A program made the position numbers and the translations under genes. Positions 12,670 through 22,082 of a stretch of 64,000 bases of DNA are shown here, one piece after another. Location: NCBI GenBank assembly GCA_033807775.1, contig JAWVWS010001019.1, positions 310,001 to 374,000 on the forward strand, written 5' to 3'. Each line of letters opens with the position of its first letter. The first letter of the stretch is position 1. The notes beneath the pieces are model-generated. The model saw only the letters and a list, made by a program, of their open reading frames with translations, made no database searches and was not told the origin of the DNA. The DNA comes from Saussurea involucrata. Taxonomy: Eukaryota; Streptophyta; Magnoliopsida; Asterales; Asteraceae.

Positions 12670-12944
12670 TGTTAGTGCAATATGTCTTTAAGGTTTAAAT
12701 ATAGAAAAGTCAAAGTCAAAGTCAATGTATTGAGTTGTATTGTGTTGTTTACACCTTGTAATGTGTTTAGTATAAATAGGTTTAGTTGTGTGTTAGAGAA
12801 GACACTCTTGGAAACACTCTCATTATTCATAACTCATATCTTAGAGAGAGAAAGTGCTAAACTCATATATTGTATACAATGTGTTCTTGATCAATGGATG
12901 ACGAATTCATATCTTCTCTATCTTGATTAGATCTTGGTTAAACA
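12670..12944 (+). repeat. 5' LTR of element A
   Basis: It starts TGTTAGTGCAATATG and ends GGTTAAACA. A TATAAATAG box is at 12771-12779. It includes the repeat GTCAAAGTCAAAGTCAA near 12710. Confidence 0.9.
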
Positions 12945-12945
12945 A

Positions 12946-13000
12946 TTGGTATCAGAGCACGTTATTGAATGATCTTGGATTAACAATTGGTATCAGAGCA
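12946..13000 (+). other. Duplicated primer-binding site of element A
   Basis: TTGGTATCAGAGCA occurs at 12946 and again at 12987. Each copy is preceded by a GATCTTGG-type tract and ACAA that match the LTR end, so the last bases of the LTR plus the primer site were duplicated with a 41-bp period. The first copy adjoins the LTR and should be the working one. Confidence 0.75.
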
Positions 13001-13780
13001 GGATCAAGATTCAGAGAAGGAATTTTACTGGAAATTCATTCTGATTTGGTGTTTTTACAAGAAAATTTGATTGATTTTCTTGTGATTTTATCAAATTTTG
13101 ATATTGTTTGATCGAATTTGTTCGTGATTTGATTCTTTGGATTCGTGGTGATGATCTGAACAGATTTCATTCTTACATCAAAGCCTAATTCAGAAGATTT
13201 GGGGTTCGATTTAGAGTTTTTCAGGGTTTTTGGAGTGTTCGTATCTGGTTACTGGTTGGGATTTTGATTTTGAGAATTAGAGGGTTTCAGAAGTTGAAGA
13301 TTGAAGAAGATTTGTTAGAAATCATGTTTCTAACTGATTTGTGAAGATTAATTGCAGAAATTTCAAGGATTTTAGCATCAATTTTGAGATTATTCAGATT
13401 TTTGGTTTTGTTCGTATCAGCCCTGATCGATCCATTCAGATTCCAAATAAGAGGTTTTCAGAGGTTATTTTGTGAAGAAATAATGTTCAGATTGTGATTT
13501 CGATTTGGTCTGTATAGTTTGATATCAGAAATTTGGATTTTTCAGAGGTTATTTGAATATTTTTTGTCACTATTCGCAAGATCCATAGTTTGCGCTAGAC
13601 TCATGTGAAGAACTCGCAAGACACTAGTTTCATCAAGAAAGTCAAAATTTTCAGTTTTTGACTTTTCTTGCCTTTTTTTTTATTTTTTCACAGGATATAT
13701 CTGTTTTGAAAGAAAGATATCAAGGGTTGTTCAAGGTTTTCACAAGGTTCTTACCATTTTTTCTCAAAAGATTCGTACCA

Positions 13781-13925
13781 GGTTTTCGTAATCATATCAG
13801 GTTTTCGCAAGGCAGGTATCTTATATCAGGTTTGTGATTTTATGTGAGAATTCACTGGTTTTCGCAGGTATCATATTAGGTTTTCGTAATCATATCAGGT
13901 TTTCGCAAGGCAGGTATCTTATCAG
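13781..13925 (+). repeat. Two-copy repeat in the leader of A
   Basis: The string CAGGTTTTCGTAATCATATC followed by GGTTTTCGCAAGGCAGGTATCTTAT occurs twice about 90 bases apart (first near 13781-13826, second near 13869-13922). Confidence 0.6.
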
Positions 13926-13955
13926 GTTTTCGTAATTCACTGTTGAGATTTCAGC

Positions 13956-14111
13956 AACTTTTCGTAACCCTCTCCTACGCAAACCACACTTTTCGTAACC
14001 CTCATCTGCGCAAACAGTCAACTTTTCGTATCCTTCTCCTACGCAAACCCTACTTTTCGTAAGCTTCCTCTGCGAGAACAGTGACTTTTCGTAAGCCATT
14101 GTTACGCAAAC
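13956..14111 (+). repeat. 31-33-bp tandem repeat with internal dyad in the leader of A
   Basis: Five units begin CTTTTCGTA at 13958, 13989, 14022, 14053 and 14085, and each carries TACGCAAA or a variant about ten bases later. TTTTCGTA and TACGCAAA can pair (CGTA with TACG, or with TGCG through one wobble). A sixth CTTTTCGTAACA lies directly before the ATG at 14822. Confidence 0.7.
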
Positions 14112-14479
14112 CTCAAGTTGTTTACCGGAAACTGCTTTCTTCGCCGGAAAACAGAAGCTCGCCGGAAAAACGGGTTCGCCGGTGGTTGGTTGCATGATCA
14201 AGGTTGCTTAGTACCATTCTGTTTGTCATCGAATTCTGAAAACAACGCAACTGGTTTTGTATTTTTTGGTCAAGGATTGAGGGAGATATCAACGAAAGAA
14301 GGTCTCAGATCGGGTGTTTTGGTTTTTTCTGGGGAAGATGAACAGTAGTTTACTTTTATTTTTTTTTTATTATTTTTTTTGATTTTTTAATTAGAACGTA
14401 TCTGGTCATCACGTTGGCCTAGGTTCATTAGGAATTTGTGTTTGGTTTGGATTTACGTCTAGATTCATATTAGATTTAA

Positions 14480-14795
14480 TATTAGTTTTAGGTTATTACA
14501 CTTTAGGTCCCTGTAGTTTAAGTTTTAGGTTAATTCAATTTTGAGTCCCTGTGGTTAAAGTTTCTAGATTTAACTCTTTTAGTCCCTCTAGTTAGTATTT
14601 TCTAAGATTACTATTTTTTGGTCATTTTAGTTAGTTTTTAGGATTTCTCATTTCCAGTCCCTATAGTTATTAGTTAGTTTCTTTTACAATTTTGGTCCTT
14701 CTGTTATTTTCTTCGGTTAGTTTGTAGTTAAGTCTTGAGTTAGTTTCAGTGTTTGTTAAATTCAGTCCTTGTAGTTAGTTTTTAGATTTGTCCCT
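14480..14795 (+). repeat. Degenerate GTCCCTGTAGTT repeat in the leader of A
   Basis: Phrases such as GGTCCCTGTAGTTTAAG, AGTCCCTGTGGTTAAAG, AGTCCCTCTAGTTAG and AGTCCCTATAGTTATTAG recur about every 40-60 bases. The leader of element B has a similar tract. Confidence 0.6.
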
Positions 14796-14821
14796 GCTGT
14801 TCGTGTGCACTTTTCGTAACA

Positions 14822-15883
14822 ATGGTGTATTGCTTTAGTCCTCAATGTATATCCGATAAAGAAATGTATGATTTCAATATCAAGTCTGCAGATGCATTTA
14901 GAGACAAGCTCCTCAAAGAACGGAAGGAACTGAAATTGCAAATAATTGAAAATTCTGAGAAGCTTATTGAGCTTTCAAAGAGACTGTCAGATATGGAGAG
15001 ATTAATAGAAGAAGAAAGAGAAGCTCACAAGAAAGAAAGAATGGCTTTAGTTCAAAGAATTTCTGATCTTGAGAAAGCGTTGAAGATGAAGGATAAAGAT
15101 TGTGAAGACATCAAAGTGTTTGAACTCAAATTCCAAGAACTTTCCAAGCAGAACTCAGATTTTCAGAAAGTCTTATTTTTAGAGAAAGAAAAATTGGAGA
15201 AGGAAAGACTTGAGTTTGAAGAGAAAAGGAAAGATTTTGAAGCTATAAATGGAAAGCTGTCAGAGAAAATTTCTGAGCTTCAAAAAGAGTTAGATAAGGA
15301 AAGTGAAGAGCTTGAAAAGATGAAGAAAGCTGATTTTCAAGCCAGGAGCGTAAAGGATGATTTTTCTGTAGAACGGGAGATATTTCAGCAAGAAATTCAG
15401 AAACTCACGAAAAATTTGGCGGGTTTATCTACAGATATCATGAAGGAAGAGAGGGTGAATTGTGATATTCGGAAGAAGCTCGAGTTGATGACAAAGGAAC
15501 GAAATGCCTTAAAAGACAAAGTGAGGTCGTTCAACAACTCCGAGTGTTTTTCAGAATGTCCGATGCGTCCTTCTAACATTTTCTACGAGCATTCTGTGGA
15601 CATGTCTTCCAAATACTATGCTGATCTTCCTTCCTACAATAGAGTCAACATGCAATGGAAGGTAAAAGGTAAATTTCCTGGAAAAGATGTACCAAAATCA
15701 TCATTTCCAAATAAGAATTTTATAACGAAAGTTAATTCTTTTGTTAATTCTTATTGCGGAAATAATGATTTTGTTAATAATAATTATGTTCAATATTGGT
15801 ATGGTACTTACCATTTTCCTTCTTATAGAGCTCCGCTTAACGTGTCAGGACCCAAGACTCGTTGGGTACCAAAATCTACTTAA
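14822..15883 (+). CDS. Coiled-coil Gag-like protein of element A (353 aa, open)
   Basis: The open frame runs ATG to TAA without a break, the only intact long gene in the copia-type elements here. Residues about 15-240 are charged heptad-like coiled coil rich in Glu, Lys and Leu (KERKEL, EKLEKERLEFEEKRKDFE). Residues about 250-353 contain PSNIFY, a tract SYCGNNDFVNNNYVQYWYG that looks like a CCHC knuckle that has lost its later Cys and His, and the ending GPKTRWVPKST. The same ending (PGPKLCWVSKST) occurs in element B, and WVPK endings precede pol in the Copia elements, so this is the tail half of a Sirevirus-type Gag without the N-terminal UBN2 domain. It may act as an assembly partner for helper Gag; that is inference. 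Confidence 0.8.
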   Translation: MVYCFSPQCISDKEMYDFNIKSADAFRDKLLKERKELKLQIIENSEKLIELSKRLSDMERLIEEEREAHKKERMALVQRISDLEKALKMKDKDCEDIKVFELKFQELSKQNSDFQKVLFLEKEKLEKERLEFEEKRKDFEAINGKLSEKISELQKELDKESEELEKMKKADFQARSVKDDFSVEREIFQQEIQKLTKNLAGLSTDIMKEERVNCDIRKKLELMTKERNALKDKVRSFNNSECFSECPMRPSNIFYEHSVDMSSKYYADLPSYNRVNMQWKVKGKFPGKDVPKSSFPNKNFITKVNSFVNSYCGNNDFVNNNYVQYWYGTYHFPSYRAPLNVSGPKTRWVPKST

Positions 15884-15895
15884 TCTGTTTTGCAG
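15881..15895 (+). other. gag-type stop and acceptor-like CAG of element A
   Basis: The stop TAA is followed by TCTGTTTTGCAG, the same arrangement as in element B and the Copia elements although A has no pol after it. Confidence 0.45.
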
Positions 15896-16057
15896 ATTTA
15901 GAGACAAGTGTTGAACTCTCGGAAGATGAAGTACTTGTGCATTCAAGAAGATATTGAACATCACATATTTTCAGGGAGTTTATTTTTTTTTATATACATG
16001 TGATTAATGACAAATCTTTTGGTATTTTGTAGGGGGAGAAAGATAAAAGACTATGGT

Positions 16058-16167
16058 TTTTGAACACATCAGTTTAAAACCCGCACTTCAACGGTAATGG
16101 CTTCTGAACAATTCAGTTCAGAACTCGTACTTCAAAGGCTATGACTTCTAAACAAATCAGTTTAGAA
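16058..16167 (+). repeat. Three-unit covarying hairpin array in A (44-bp period)
   Basis: Stems: TTTTGAAC/GTTTAAAA (16058-16079), TTCTGAAC/GTTCAGAA (16102-16123) and TTCTAAAC/GTTTAGAA (16146-16167). Each has a 6-base loop ending TCA and is followed by ACTCG or ACCCG. The change G-C to A-T between units 2 and 3 alters both arms together. Units repeat every 44 bases. Confidence 0.75.
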
Positions 16168-16614
16168 CTCGTACTTATCAGGTGATATCTTTTTGAACCT
16201 TAACTGCCATATCTTTTTGTTCTCAAATCAAGTAATAAAAAGGTAACAATGTGTTATATTTTATTTCTACTAACCTTGAAAGTTTGAACCTTCACAAATT
16301 TAATTCAATGAAGTGAAATTCTTCAATTTTTCATTCAATGAATAAAATGTGTGTTAAGGATGATTTTACGAGCATTTTTGTATCGTCGGAGTTATATTTG
16401 TTTCTACTTTCGCTTCTGAAATAAGTCGAAAGATCAGCGAAACATGTTTGAGATTTTGATACAAGCGCAAAATTGTGTAAATCTAGACTTATACAGAATA
16501 CAATGCTCACAAAGGCTATTCGTCTTAATCATGAATGGAAACGAAAATATGGGGGAAGCACTACGTTTTTTAACCAAGTGATTGAGATGCTATAATAATA
16601 ATTAGTAATTAAAA

Positions 16615-16618
<4 letters not shown>

Positions 16619-16655
<37 letters not shown>
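16619..16655. repeat. (TA)n microsatellite
   Basis: An uninterrupted run of TA dinucleotides of about 35 bp follows an A-rich stretch. Confidence 0.9.
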
Positions 16656-16656
<1 letters not shown>

Positions 16657-16689
16657 AAATCATTCAGTTTGATAGTCTGTGCCTGTGGC

Positions 16690-16948
16690 CTATCTGGTTT
16701 GGGAGATTAAGTCCCAAGGGGTACTCGTTACCTAGCCCCTAAGATCAAATGATCTGGGATTGGCTTACCCAAATCCTGCTATAGAACCAGATAGAAAGCC
16801 ATGTTCTACTGGTACAGATGGGATTAAGGTATATCGATGTAGCCTTTCTGGTTCGGGAGAGTAAGTTCCAAGGGGTGCTTGTCACCTAGCCCCTAAGGCC
16901 AACTGGTCTGGGATCGGCTGACCCAAATCCTGCTATAGGACCAGTTAG
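16690..16948 (+). repeat. Tandem pair of cloverleaf-like structured units in A (154-bp period)
   Basis: Unit 1 (16690-16794) is closed by a perfect 10-bp stem CTATCTGGTT/AACCAGATAG. It encloses three hairpins: TTGGGA/TCCCAA, GGTA/TACC (loop CTCGT) and GATCTGGG/CCCAAATC. Unit 2 (16845-16948) repeats the pattern. Its middle hairpin is GGTG/CACC (loop CTTGT), a paired A-T to G-C change, and its closing stem is reduced to CTGGT/ACCAG. I do not recognise the fold as any named RNA. It lacks tRNA promoter boxes that I can see. Confidence 0.6.
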
Positions 16949-18148
16949 TAAGTTACGTTTACGGTTTATCTTAGTCTTAATAAACTGTTTGATTATAAAA
17001 GATGCCAATGAGCACATAATAAAAGTTGCCAATGTGCACAATATGAAAAGATGCCTAAGAGCACACATCTCTTGAAACTTGGGGAAAATACAAAGTCGCG
17101 ATAAACCTGTAAATTTGTGAAAATTTTGTTTTTGGACAAATAGTGTGAGTAAGAGCAAAGTATTCTTATAGGTTTTAGAGGTGCATTTGCTTGTTGCTAA
17201 TCATATTTCGCATGCTAGCACACCAAATAGATTTAATAAAGGAGTTGAAACTGAACATTTTGTAACTCGATATGCGATGATGTCTTGTTTTTGAATCCAA
17301 ACGCATGCATTTGATTTCACTTGATGGAAATATCTGTTACATTTCATTAAGTTGAATTTCTTTTGTTTGGTGTTCAAATGATTAAATGTTAATAGTTATA
17401 AAATGTTGTTCAATGAATTCTATTTTCCTTATATAAGTTTGGTAAATTGTGCGCTGATGAAATTTTATGCAAATTTTCAGGGGGAGAAAATGAACTTGCT
17501 CTACAATTCTTATTTTTAGGGGGAGCAAGATCTTTCGCTTATGGGGAGATTGTTCGTGTTTTTCAAGGGGAAGAAAGGTTTTTGAAGAGGGAGATTGTCC
17601 GTGACTGAAATTGAAAAGATTTTCGATGCTCGTGATGCTCACTTTCATCGAAAAAGGGGGAGAATGTCTACATCAATTTCATGTCAAAGAAAGTTTAAAA
17701 TCAAAGATTCGTTTTAATGTCAACGGGGAGATTTGTAGAAAGAAGACGTCGTTTCAAGAAATGATAGGGGGAGTTTTATTCTTCAAGAGTTTTTAAGAAA
17801 TCGATTGATCATTTCAGTGATCTCTTTCTTTTGAACTCGTGCGTTTATGAAGATCGACACTGAAGAATGAAATTCTCAAGTCAATAGAAAAAGGGGAGAA
17901 TTCTTCAAGAGTTTGAGGAAAATCGACTGATCCTTTCAGTGATCTCTTTTTCTTGAACTTGTGCTTCTTGTATTAAAAAGCTTTGTGTGAAGATTCATAT
18001 TCTCCTATTCGAAGAAAGAAGTTCGTTATTTGCCGTTTGAAGATTGGATGACGTTTTGACTTTGAAAAGCTTTGATGAAGACCGAAGATTCAAGAAAGCT
18101 AAAGCCTGCTGATCGCATTTGTTTAAACCTTGAATCCAAGGGGGAGAT

Positions 18149-18423
18149 CGTTAGTGCAATATGTCTTCAAGGTTTAAATATAGAAAGGTCAAAGTCAAAG
18201 TCAATGTATTGAGTTGTATTGTGTTGTTTACACCTTGTAATGTGTTTAGTATAAATAGGTTTAGTTGTGTGTTAGAGAAGACACTCTTGGAAACACTCTC
18301 ATTATTCATAACTCATATCTTAGAGATAGAAAGTGCTAAACTCATATCTTGTATACAATGTGTTCTTGATCAATGGATGACGAATTCATATCTTCACTAT
18401 CTTGATTAGATCTTGGTTTAACA
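18149..18423 (+). repeat. 3' LTR of element A
   Basis: It begins CGTTAGTGC, a change from the TG of the 5' copy, and ends GGTTTAACA. Its TATAAATAG is at 18250-18258. The duplication GATAA follows at 18424-18428. Confidence 0.9.
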
Positions 18424-18625
18424 GATAATCTTATAAGTATTCAGTCTTCATACCACAGAGGTTTTGTCAAGTATGATAGAGGCTCTGTGGCCTTGTCCTC
18501 TGAGAAGCGTCTACTGTTGATTCTTCACTTCGGTCTTCTCGATGAATCGGTAGAGGCTCTGTCGATGACTTCTGTACTTAGCCTATTTTTCAATACTTCT
18601 AAAACAGTAGAAGTTGGAGCTAACA

Positions 18626-19933
18626 AAAAGTACTGTAACTATCTATATTGGTTAAAAGTGTAAAAACCTTCAACGGAATCGAAGACTAGTTGAAGAAAAG
18701 GCAAGATAGTCACCAACGCGGATTGGTTTGTCATCTAGCCGAAAGAAGATCAATACCAGATAGAGTCAGCTAGTAGCCTGACAAATACTACTACCTGCAA
18801 GCGGGATTTTAAAGTGCAAACTTGTCCAAAAAGTTTAGTATTATTCACCAACTCTCCCAAACTTTCATCCTAGTATGGGAATGTGCAAAAGAATGTTAGC
18901 CAAAGTAAGTTCTATACTATTATTTAATTTGTAATACCCTAAATATTGGGACAAACAAAAACTTCCATAAAACGAAAATTGTGGTATATTAAATCCGACA
19001 GCACGAGCCTCCCAAAAAGGGGAAATAATATTTCCCTGTTAATTACAAATTTGTAATTCAAGGTAATGGAAATAACAACCTCATAATCTAATTTCACTAT
19101 GAAACAAGATTACAATTCGGGTGTCATCCAATTCTTCCAAAAATAAAGATCTTCTATATAATGGCATCCTAAAAATCAGTTCCCCAAGCTCACACTATCC
19201 TCGGCTAAGCCTTCTTAAAGATAGCGCCGCTAGAACCTGAGATACACATCGACATCAAACAAGTGTTAGGCCAAAAAGTTTAATGAGTTGAACAATTAAT
19301 AATAAGAAATCAATAATGTATAATAGACATTTACACCAATAGGCAATCAATATTTGGAGTCAATGGGGGAGACCCATAACACTAATCAAGTTCCACCCAA
19401 AGAGCCGATATACCTTAATGTCAACTACCAACAGTGACATTAGAAAGGCCCGGCACATCCGATGACTACAAGTATGGCATTATCCGAATGACGGAGATCT
19501 ATGTACATACCCACACGGTGACACCCAATAATTTTTCTTCCTAGTGTCTGCTTGACGGTTTGTCCAAATTTCCAATAGGCCACAAGGTACTTTAATCCAT
19601 GTGAAATGTGTACAATACCATCATAGGCAACCTATGGTTTAATCTCCATGTACATCATAAATGGAATTTCGCATAATAATCCAATATTCTCAATTTGGCC
19701 AATTAGACATATATCTCCACATAAACATCTTCAAGCCATAAAGCTACATTTAATGTACTTAGGACCACAATAACATGAACCAAGGTCATCTAAGAACAAT
19801 TATGCATCTTATGAAATCAAATCTCCAATTTAGGTCAAAACCCTAAAATGAGGGTATTTGGATAAAATACCAAAATACCAAAATAGTTCACAAACCATGA
19901 AACCAAGCTTATTAAAGTGTCAATCATGATACT
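18626..19933. other. Unassigned tract; possible LTR remnant from 18930
   Basis: The first 300 bases (18626-18929) show nothing I can name. From 18930 the sequence begins TGTAATACCC, the start style of many plant Ty3/gypsy LTRs. It continues as AT-rich non-coding DNA to the edge of LTR D. I found no partner LTR and no reading frame, so this is only a suggestion. Confidence 0.25.
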
Positions 19934-20252
19934 TGTTAGGACCATAAATGTCCTATTTAGTTGAACGTTATATAAAGTAATTATAGAGAGTTATTTAATT
20001 AATTGTAAAAGCCTTATAATGATAAATGAGCTTAACTAGTGTTAATGGGCTTGGGCCTTGGTTGTAATAGGTCCAAGTATTTAAGGTTTGTTTTCCTAAT
20101 CATTAGGTTAGCCGTTCCTAGATGAGTTATGCGTCTAATAGAGATTAAAGAGAGTTCGTTCATCAATCTATTATTTGCAACTCTCGTTAATCATTCAATA
20201 AAATGAATCATCTGTTTTATAAATTGTTACTTGATCGTTACTGGGATCTACA
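19934..20252 (+). repeat. 5' LTR of element D
   Basis: TG...CA ends are followed two bases later by a Met-tRNA primer site. TATATAAAG near 19969 may be its TATA box. Confidence 0.65.
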
Positions 20253-20254
20253 TG

Positions 20255-20266
20255 TGGTATCAGAGC
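20255..20266 (+). other. Primer-binding site of element D
   Basis: TGGTATCAGAGC, complementary to initiator Met tRNA. Confidence 0.7.
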
Positions 20267-20879
20267 AGAATCGGTGATTTGAAGGAGGTTCGAAGATTTC
20301 TTGTGGTGATTGAAGAACAAGAAATAGAAGAAATCAATCCAAAGTGAGAGAAAATAAAGAAAAAATTAGACTAAGATTTTCTGGAAAACGCAGCCGTGCC
20401 GTTTTGCAAGTTTGAACCGTCGGATCGTCGTACGTTTTGGACAGTAGCTTCACGACATTTTGTTCTACATTATGAACGGTGGAGATCGGTTTTTGAGTTC
20501 AGGAAGTCACTCTTTTTGTGTTCGACGTAGTACAGTTTTTCTGGATGAATAGAATCAACCGGGTTTGCAAGATTTTGATTTTTCAGTCACGATTAATTAT
20601 TCTCCATTACATCTGCTTCGGTTTTTAAGGTTTGAAATTTTCTTGATTTTTAGAGTGTTCTTCGTATTCTCGAAAGGTTCTTGATAAAATATATGATCTT
20701 GATCGAATTTAGTTGTTGAGATTTTTATCAAAACTCGTTTCTGTTTAATCTCTAACCGTTTCAATCTTAAATTCAAGGGTTAACATTTTTTGTGACTTTT
20801 AAGAAGTGCAGGTGTCAAAAGAAATAAAAGGAGCCGCATATGAGTTTATTTCATAAACCCTAATCTTTCTAGGTAAGTA

Positions 20880-21035
20880 TTCTCGCATAAGTTGTTTCCC
20901 AGATTAAATTTTTCGGATACATCTATTTCCCGGATAAAACGTTTCCCGGCCGGGTACCTCCCATTTCCGGACAAACTTCCCGTATAAATTTTCCGGATGA
21001 AACCTTTGTCTTGAACGTTCCCGGATGAAAGTATT
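20880..21035 (+). repeat. TTCCCGGATAAA-type short repeats in the leader of D
   Basis: Variants TTTCCCAGATTAAA, TTTCCCGGATAAA, ATTTCCGGACAAA, CTTCCCGTATAAA, TTTTCCGGATGAAA and TTCCCGGATGAAA occur in close succession. Like the leader repeats in A, they lie between the primer site and the expected gag. Confidence 0.55.
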
Positions 21036-21420
21036 TTCCACACTCAAAGATCATCGTTTTTGACTTTCTATTTTGCATAGTTGACTTTTGCTCTGGTTTT
21101 GGTTTTGTTCTTCACACTGCATACTTTTTTTGCTTTCTTCACACATCCATACAATTTGCATATTTTTTTGTTTTTTCTGTATTGGGTTTCCATCTCATGC
21201 ATGCTTAGTTAATTGTTGATTTTTTTTCTTTTGTCTCACCATCACACACATACATACATATATTGCCTCATGAAAAGCCATCCTCTTTGACAATTTTTTT
21301 TTACATTCATGAAGCATCTCTTCTATTGAATATAGCTATTGTTTTGTCATCATCCATACATTATCAATTTGCATTTTTTTTGTTGGTCATCTTTCATCTC
21401 ATGCATACGAATCTCTAACA

Positions 21421-21571
21421 GTGAGGCCTGCATAAGACAAACAAATCTTGAACTGCAACATGATCAGCGATCGCTGATGTAGTCTTTCTTCAGTAAGGTC
21501 GGATGAAAGTCTCAGCTATCGCTGAAGATTTATTCTTGAAATGTCGCGTGTTGTAGACTTGTCTTGGTTTC
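21421..21571 (-). repeat. LTR C', left fragment
   Basis: This tract is similar to the inner LTR C (CTATCGCTGAAG, ATGTCGCGTG, GACTTGTCTTGG). It ends GTTTC at the insertion point of C and resumes at 43481. Its far end is lost at the junction with D. It contains the 16-bp palindrome at 21463-21478. Confidence 0.6.
21463..21478. repeat. Perfect 16-bp palindrome in LTR C'
   Basis: ATCAGCGATCGCTGAT. Its counterpart in LTR C (22067-22082) is ATCAGTGATCACTGAT, also perfect, with both arms changed. Confidence 0.7.
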
Positions 21572-22066
21572 TGTTGGTACCGTAGGGTTATACGAGGAGG
21601 AAAGTTTGTAGAAGGGGGGTTGAATACAAACACAAATTTTTGGTTTTCTAAATTGTTTATTGATAAATCAAATTACAATTTACAGTTTGTTGCGGAATTT
21701 CATCAAGTAAACCTAATCTAAACAAGCTTGAGAATCACAAAGTGTTCTTGCACTAAGAAACTAGAAAAAAGGGATAAGTAGAAAATCAAGGATTTTCTAC
21801 GTGCACCAAGTAAATCAGAGGATCCTTCAAAATGAAGGGGTATTGCTCCTATTTCATTAAATGCATGGCAAGATCACTTTACACGTGTCAGCATCTGGTT
21901 GGGCGCATGCTTCTGACTTTTATCAAGACATGCTTTGGATCGTATGGTGAACATTGTAGATGGCAGAGTGGTTGTACGATTATGGACAAAGGTAGACTTT
22001 CTTTTGTTCATCCGTACTTGTGTGCAAGGAGATAAGACTAACAATTCTTGAAACAAAAGCTTCATG

Positions 22067-22082
22067 ATCAGTGATCACTGAT
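22067..22082. repeat. Perfect 16-bp palindrome in LTR C
   Basis: ATCAGTGATCACTGAT, the covarying counterpart of the palindrome at 21463-21478. Confidence 0.7.

Larger units (their letters stand above)
13001..14821 (+). other. Leader of element A (non-coding, repeat-rich)
   Basis: About 1.8 kb lies between the primer site and the ATG at 14822. I see no gene in it. It contains CAGGTTTTCGTAATCATATC-type repeats (13781-13925), a 31-33-bp tandem repeat (13956-14111), AT-rich sequence, and a degenerate GTCCCTGTAGTT repeat (about 14480-14790). Element B carries the same last repeat in its leader. Confidence 0.7.
15896..18148 (+). other. 3' non-coding region of element A
   Basis: About 2.25 kb without a supportable gene. 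It holds a three-unit hairpin array (16058-16167), a (TA)n run, a tandem pair of cloverleaf-like folds (16690-16948), and at least six purine tracts of the GGGGGAGA type, including those near 16032, 17480, 17519, 17657, 17768 and the terminal one at 18138-18148. Repeated purine tracts toward the 3' end are a Sirevirus trait. Confidence 0.7.
12670..18423 (+). mobile_element. Element A: complete non-autonomous LTR retrotransposon (5,754 bp)
   Basis: Two 275-bp LTRs (12670-12944 and 18149-18423) differ at about seven positions by eye. They are flanked by the perfect 5-bp duplication GATAA (12665-12669 and 18424-18428). A Met-tRNA primer site follows the 5' LTR and a purine tract AAGGGGGAGAT precedes the 3' LTR. 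There is one open gene (coiled coil, Gag-like) and no protease, integrase or reverse transcriptase, so the element must be moved by enzymes from elsewhere. Its C-terminal coding end, the region after the stop and its hairpin array resemble Copia-1/2/3, which makes a Sirevirus the likely helper (inference). Confidence 0.9.
1648..18625 (-). mobile_element. Copia-1: giant Ty1/copia (Sirevirus-type) element, 3' part lost to F, 5' LTR split by A
   Basis: On the minus strand the order is 5' LTR (18625 to 12153, interrupted by element A), Met-tRNA primer site, gag, pol, two purine tracts, a conserved promoter-like block, and a third ORF cut by F at about 1648. The sister Copia-2 shows what is missing: the last two fifths of the third ORF, the terminal purine tract and the 3' LTR, which may lie left of the window beyond F. 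All coding parts carry stops or frameshifts, so the copy is defective. Confidence 0.88.
12153..18625 (-). repeat. 5' LTR of Copia-1, split by element A
   Basis: The LTR runs on the minus strand from TGTTAGCTCC at 18625 to ...AACTAACA at 12153. Element A and one copy of its GATAA duplication (12670-18428) interrupt it, which leaves about 714 bp of true LTR. This compares with 689 bp in Copia-2 and 830 bp in Copia-3. Its start (TGTTAGCTCCAA, then GAAAAATAGGCTAAGT) matches both sisters. The TATA box seen in Copia-2 is changed here to TATACATA (12435-12428). Confidence 0.85.
19934..21420 (+). mobile_element. Element D: copia-type 5' LTR plus partial leader
   Basis: A 319-bp LTR (TGTTAGGACC to GGGATCTACA, 19934-20252) is followed by the primer site TGGTATCAGAGC at 20255. 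About 1.15 kb of leader comes next and ends where LTR C' begins near 21421. No gag, pol or 3' LTR was found, so the rest is deleted or elsewhere. Confidence 0.65.

Noticed and set aside
13956..14111. CRISPR-like array
   Set aside because: Units are adjacent degenerate repeats without unique spacers, in a plant retrotransposon leader.
13890..14201. Minus-strand frame with repeated EGYEK-type peptide
   Set aside because: The repeat in the peptide is produced by the 31-33-bp DNA repeat in the leader of A read on the wrong strand.
16690..16948. tRNA genes
   Set aside because: The cloverleaf-like fold has arms of the wrong size, no CCA-type acceptor arrangement and no visible A and B boxes.
18930..19933. 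A defined gypsy LTR
   Set aside because: Only the start TGTAATACCC is suggestive; no far end, target duplication or partner was found, so I list it only as a possible remnant.
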